From assembly GCA_944376955.1 (NCBI GenBank), contig CALWEB010000003.1:1-6060 (forward strand): a DNA stretch of 6,060 nucleotides. The letters run 5' to 3'. Positions within the stretch are counted from its first letter, which is position 1; each line of letters starts with the position of its first letter. A program made the position numbers and the translations under genes. This DNA comes from an uncultured Agathobaculum sp. GTDB lineage: Bacteria > Bacillota > Clostridia > Oscillospirales > Butyricicoccaceae. The notes under the pieces were generated by a model, which was not told the DNA's origin, searched no databases, and was given only the letters and a program-made list of their open reading frames with translations. This document shows positions 5,436 through 6,060 of this stretch, piece by piece.

Positions 5436-5892
5436 GTAAAATTCTCCTTATATCGTCGCCCCAGACCCACAAGGACTTGAACAGCTCGAGATCGCCGCCG
5501 ACGGCGTTGATAATTAAATGCACATGTGGCCGGTGGTCGCCGTGCCGCCCTTCGAGAACGTAAATGTACTTGAGTTCGGGCAAGCCGCGCGCTTTTCGGT
5601 AGGCGCGGATCTGCGAGAACACCTTGCCGAGCCGCCGCCGGGTCACGTCCGCGCTCGCCGGAAGATCGGCGTCGCGGTAGGTCGCGGTGAGCACCAAGTC
5701 CTCCGGCTCGAAGTTGGTCGCCATCAGCAGTTCCAGCTTGCGTTGCGCGGTGTTGCAGTGTGTGCGCGTGATTTGCTCGGCGGTCACCTCGCGGATGCGT
5801 TTGCGCTCTTGCGGCGTCGCGTTCGGTCGTGGCACCGTGTACGCGATGTCCCACACCAAACGCCCCGCACGAATGGTTTTTCGTCGTTTCAT
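5428..5892 (-). CDS. Rolling-circle Rep-like HUH protein, C-terminally truncated
   Basis: Resembles the phage/plasmid rolling-circle replication-associated proteins of Firmicutes (ORF2/G2P type), which nick DNA at an origin. Visible marks are NTAQRKLELLMATNFEPEDLV (47-67), motif 1 LTATYRD (68-74), YIYVLEGRHGDHRPHVHLII (109-128) containing the metal-binding HxH (H123, H125), and LFKSLWVWGDD (137-147). Relatives continue for about 100 or more residues with a catalytic Tyr in a YxxK-like helix; this protein stops at residue 154 and has no such Tyr. Its last residues (RRILHG) are translated from the tail chaperone's leader and ribosome binding site, and it overlaps that gene's start by 8 nt. AAGGAGG (5903-5897) lies 4 nt before the ATG. 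Binding might persist, but nicking should be lost. Confidence 0.75.
   Translation of the reverse strand: MKRRKTIRAGRLVWDIAYTVPRPNATPQERKRIREVTAEQITRTHCNTAQRKLELLMATNFEPEDLVLTATYRDADLPASADVTRRRLGKVFSQIRAYRKARGLPELKYIYVLEGRHGDHRPHVHLIINAVGGDLELFKSLWVWGDDIRRILHG
5450..5466. other. Fusion point between replication and tail regions of the prophage
   Basis: Upstream (minus strand) the reading frame is Rep-like through LWVWGDD (codons down to about 5452); below that lies the leader of the tail chaperone gene, with its own AAGGAG. In an intact phage, packaging, head and tail tube genes would lie between. An internal deletion on one strand explains this best. The exact base cannot be fixed without an intact relative. 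Confidence 0.5.
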
Positions 5893-5908
5893 TGTCCCTC
5901 CTTGGGTT

Positions 5909-6060
5909 TTAGTCTGGTTTAACCGCCCGTGGTAGACCAGTGCAGATCGTGTTATACCGCTCCATCACTTCCAGCGGTTTGATGTTTCCGTCTGGCTTTT
6001 CCTCTTCTTCTTTTAACTGTGTTATTAACTGTTCCTTATACATTTCACCGTTTCGTGACA
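5909..6060 (-). CDS. Short phage protein or C-terminus of an upstream phage gene
   Basis: An open frame ends at TAA 5911-5909, 16 nt before the Rep-like gene. It could start at ATG 6043-6041 (44 residues), but the upstream GGTGA is a poor ribosome binding site, and the frame stays open to the window edge, so it may be the end of a longer gene. It is highly charged (LKEEEEKPDG), then has PLEVMERYNTICTGLPR. The YNxIC..LPR element recalls a motif seen near the C-terminus of some Firmicute phage replication proteins; this is a weak similarity and no function is assigned. Confidence 0.45.
   Translation of the reverse strand, partial: SRNGEMYKEQLITQLKEEEEKPDGNIKPLEVMERYNTICTGLPRAVKPD

Larger units (their letters stand above)
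4125..6060 (-). mobile_element. Decayed siphophage-type prophage remnant (continues past the window)
   Basis: All genes in this segment read on the minus strand in the order expected for early then late phage genes: a possible replication-associated ORF, Rep, tail chaperones G and G-T, tape measure. GC content is visibly higher than in the flanking intergenic DNA. Terminase, portal, capsid, tail tube, distal tail, lysis and integrase genes are absent from the window, and the genes at both internal joins are cut. The element should be defective. Confidence 0.75.

Noticed and set aside
5366..5854. Minus-strand Arg-rich frame of 162 codons
   Set aside because: It is an out-of-frame shadow of the Rep-like gene and the chaperone start in GC-rich DNA.
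4125..6060. Contractile tail weapon, tailocin or gene transfer system
   Set aside because: Only tail chaperones and a truncated tape measure are present; no sheath, baseplate, lysis or packaging genes, so a decayed prophage is the simpler reading.
1..6060. CRISPR array, tRNA, rRNA, integrase or complete insertion sequence
   Set aside because: No regularly spaced repeats, RNA-gene cores, recombinase motifs or terminal inverted repeats with a transposase were seen.

Overview
The window looks like chromosomal DNA of a Gram-positive, probably gut-type Firmicute (Bacillota, Clostridia-like). The grounds are strong AGGAGG-type ribosome binding sites, AT-rich intergenic DNA between moderately GC-rich genes, sugar regulators of the 'SRGTVDR' LacI subgroup, and phage genes of a Clostridia type. 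The taxonomic call is inference from style, not from a marker gene.

Left part (1-3600), carbohydrate genes. A sugar:cation symporter of the GPH (MelB-like) family is read leftward and runs off the edge (1-860). A 501-bp regulatory gap (861-1361) separates it from a divergent LacI-family regulator (1362-2429). A second LacI-family regulator (2544-3584, minus strand) converges on the first. The two are clear paralogs and share one near-ideal bidirectional terminator (2492-2536). Each regulator has a recognisable sigma-A promoter, with repeated or palindromic motifs around it that could be operators.

Middle (3600-4127). An AT-rich intergenic region carries two inverted repeats and a textbook promoter (TTGACA-17-TACAAT, 3980-4008). 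The promoter drives a plus-strand gene of which only a signal peptide survives (from 4071). That gene is cut at about 4127.

Right part (4125-6060), prophage remnant, all on the minus strand. In transcription order it holds the end of an unidentified phage ORF, a rolling-circle Rep-type HUH protein that lacks its C-terminus, the paired tail assembly chaperones G and G-T (joined by a likely programmed -1 frameshift at A AAA AAC, 5049-5043), and the first 239 residues of a tail tape measure protein. Head, packaging, tail tube, distal tail, lysis and integration genes are absent. The simplest reading is a decayed prophage shaped by two deletions: one fusing the replication region to the tail region near 5450-5466, the other fusing the tape measure gene to the host signal-peptide gene near 4127. 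A chimeric assembly would give the same picture and cannot be excluded from sequence alone.

I do not see a CRISPR array, tRNA, rRNA, complete insertion sequence, integrase or defence system. The most notable points are the frameshift site, the two broken-gene junctions, and the repeated motifs near the regulator promoters.
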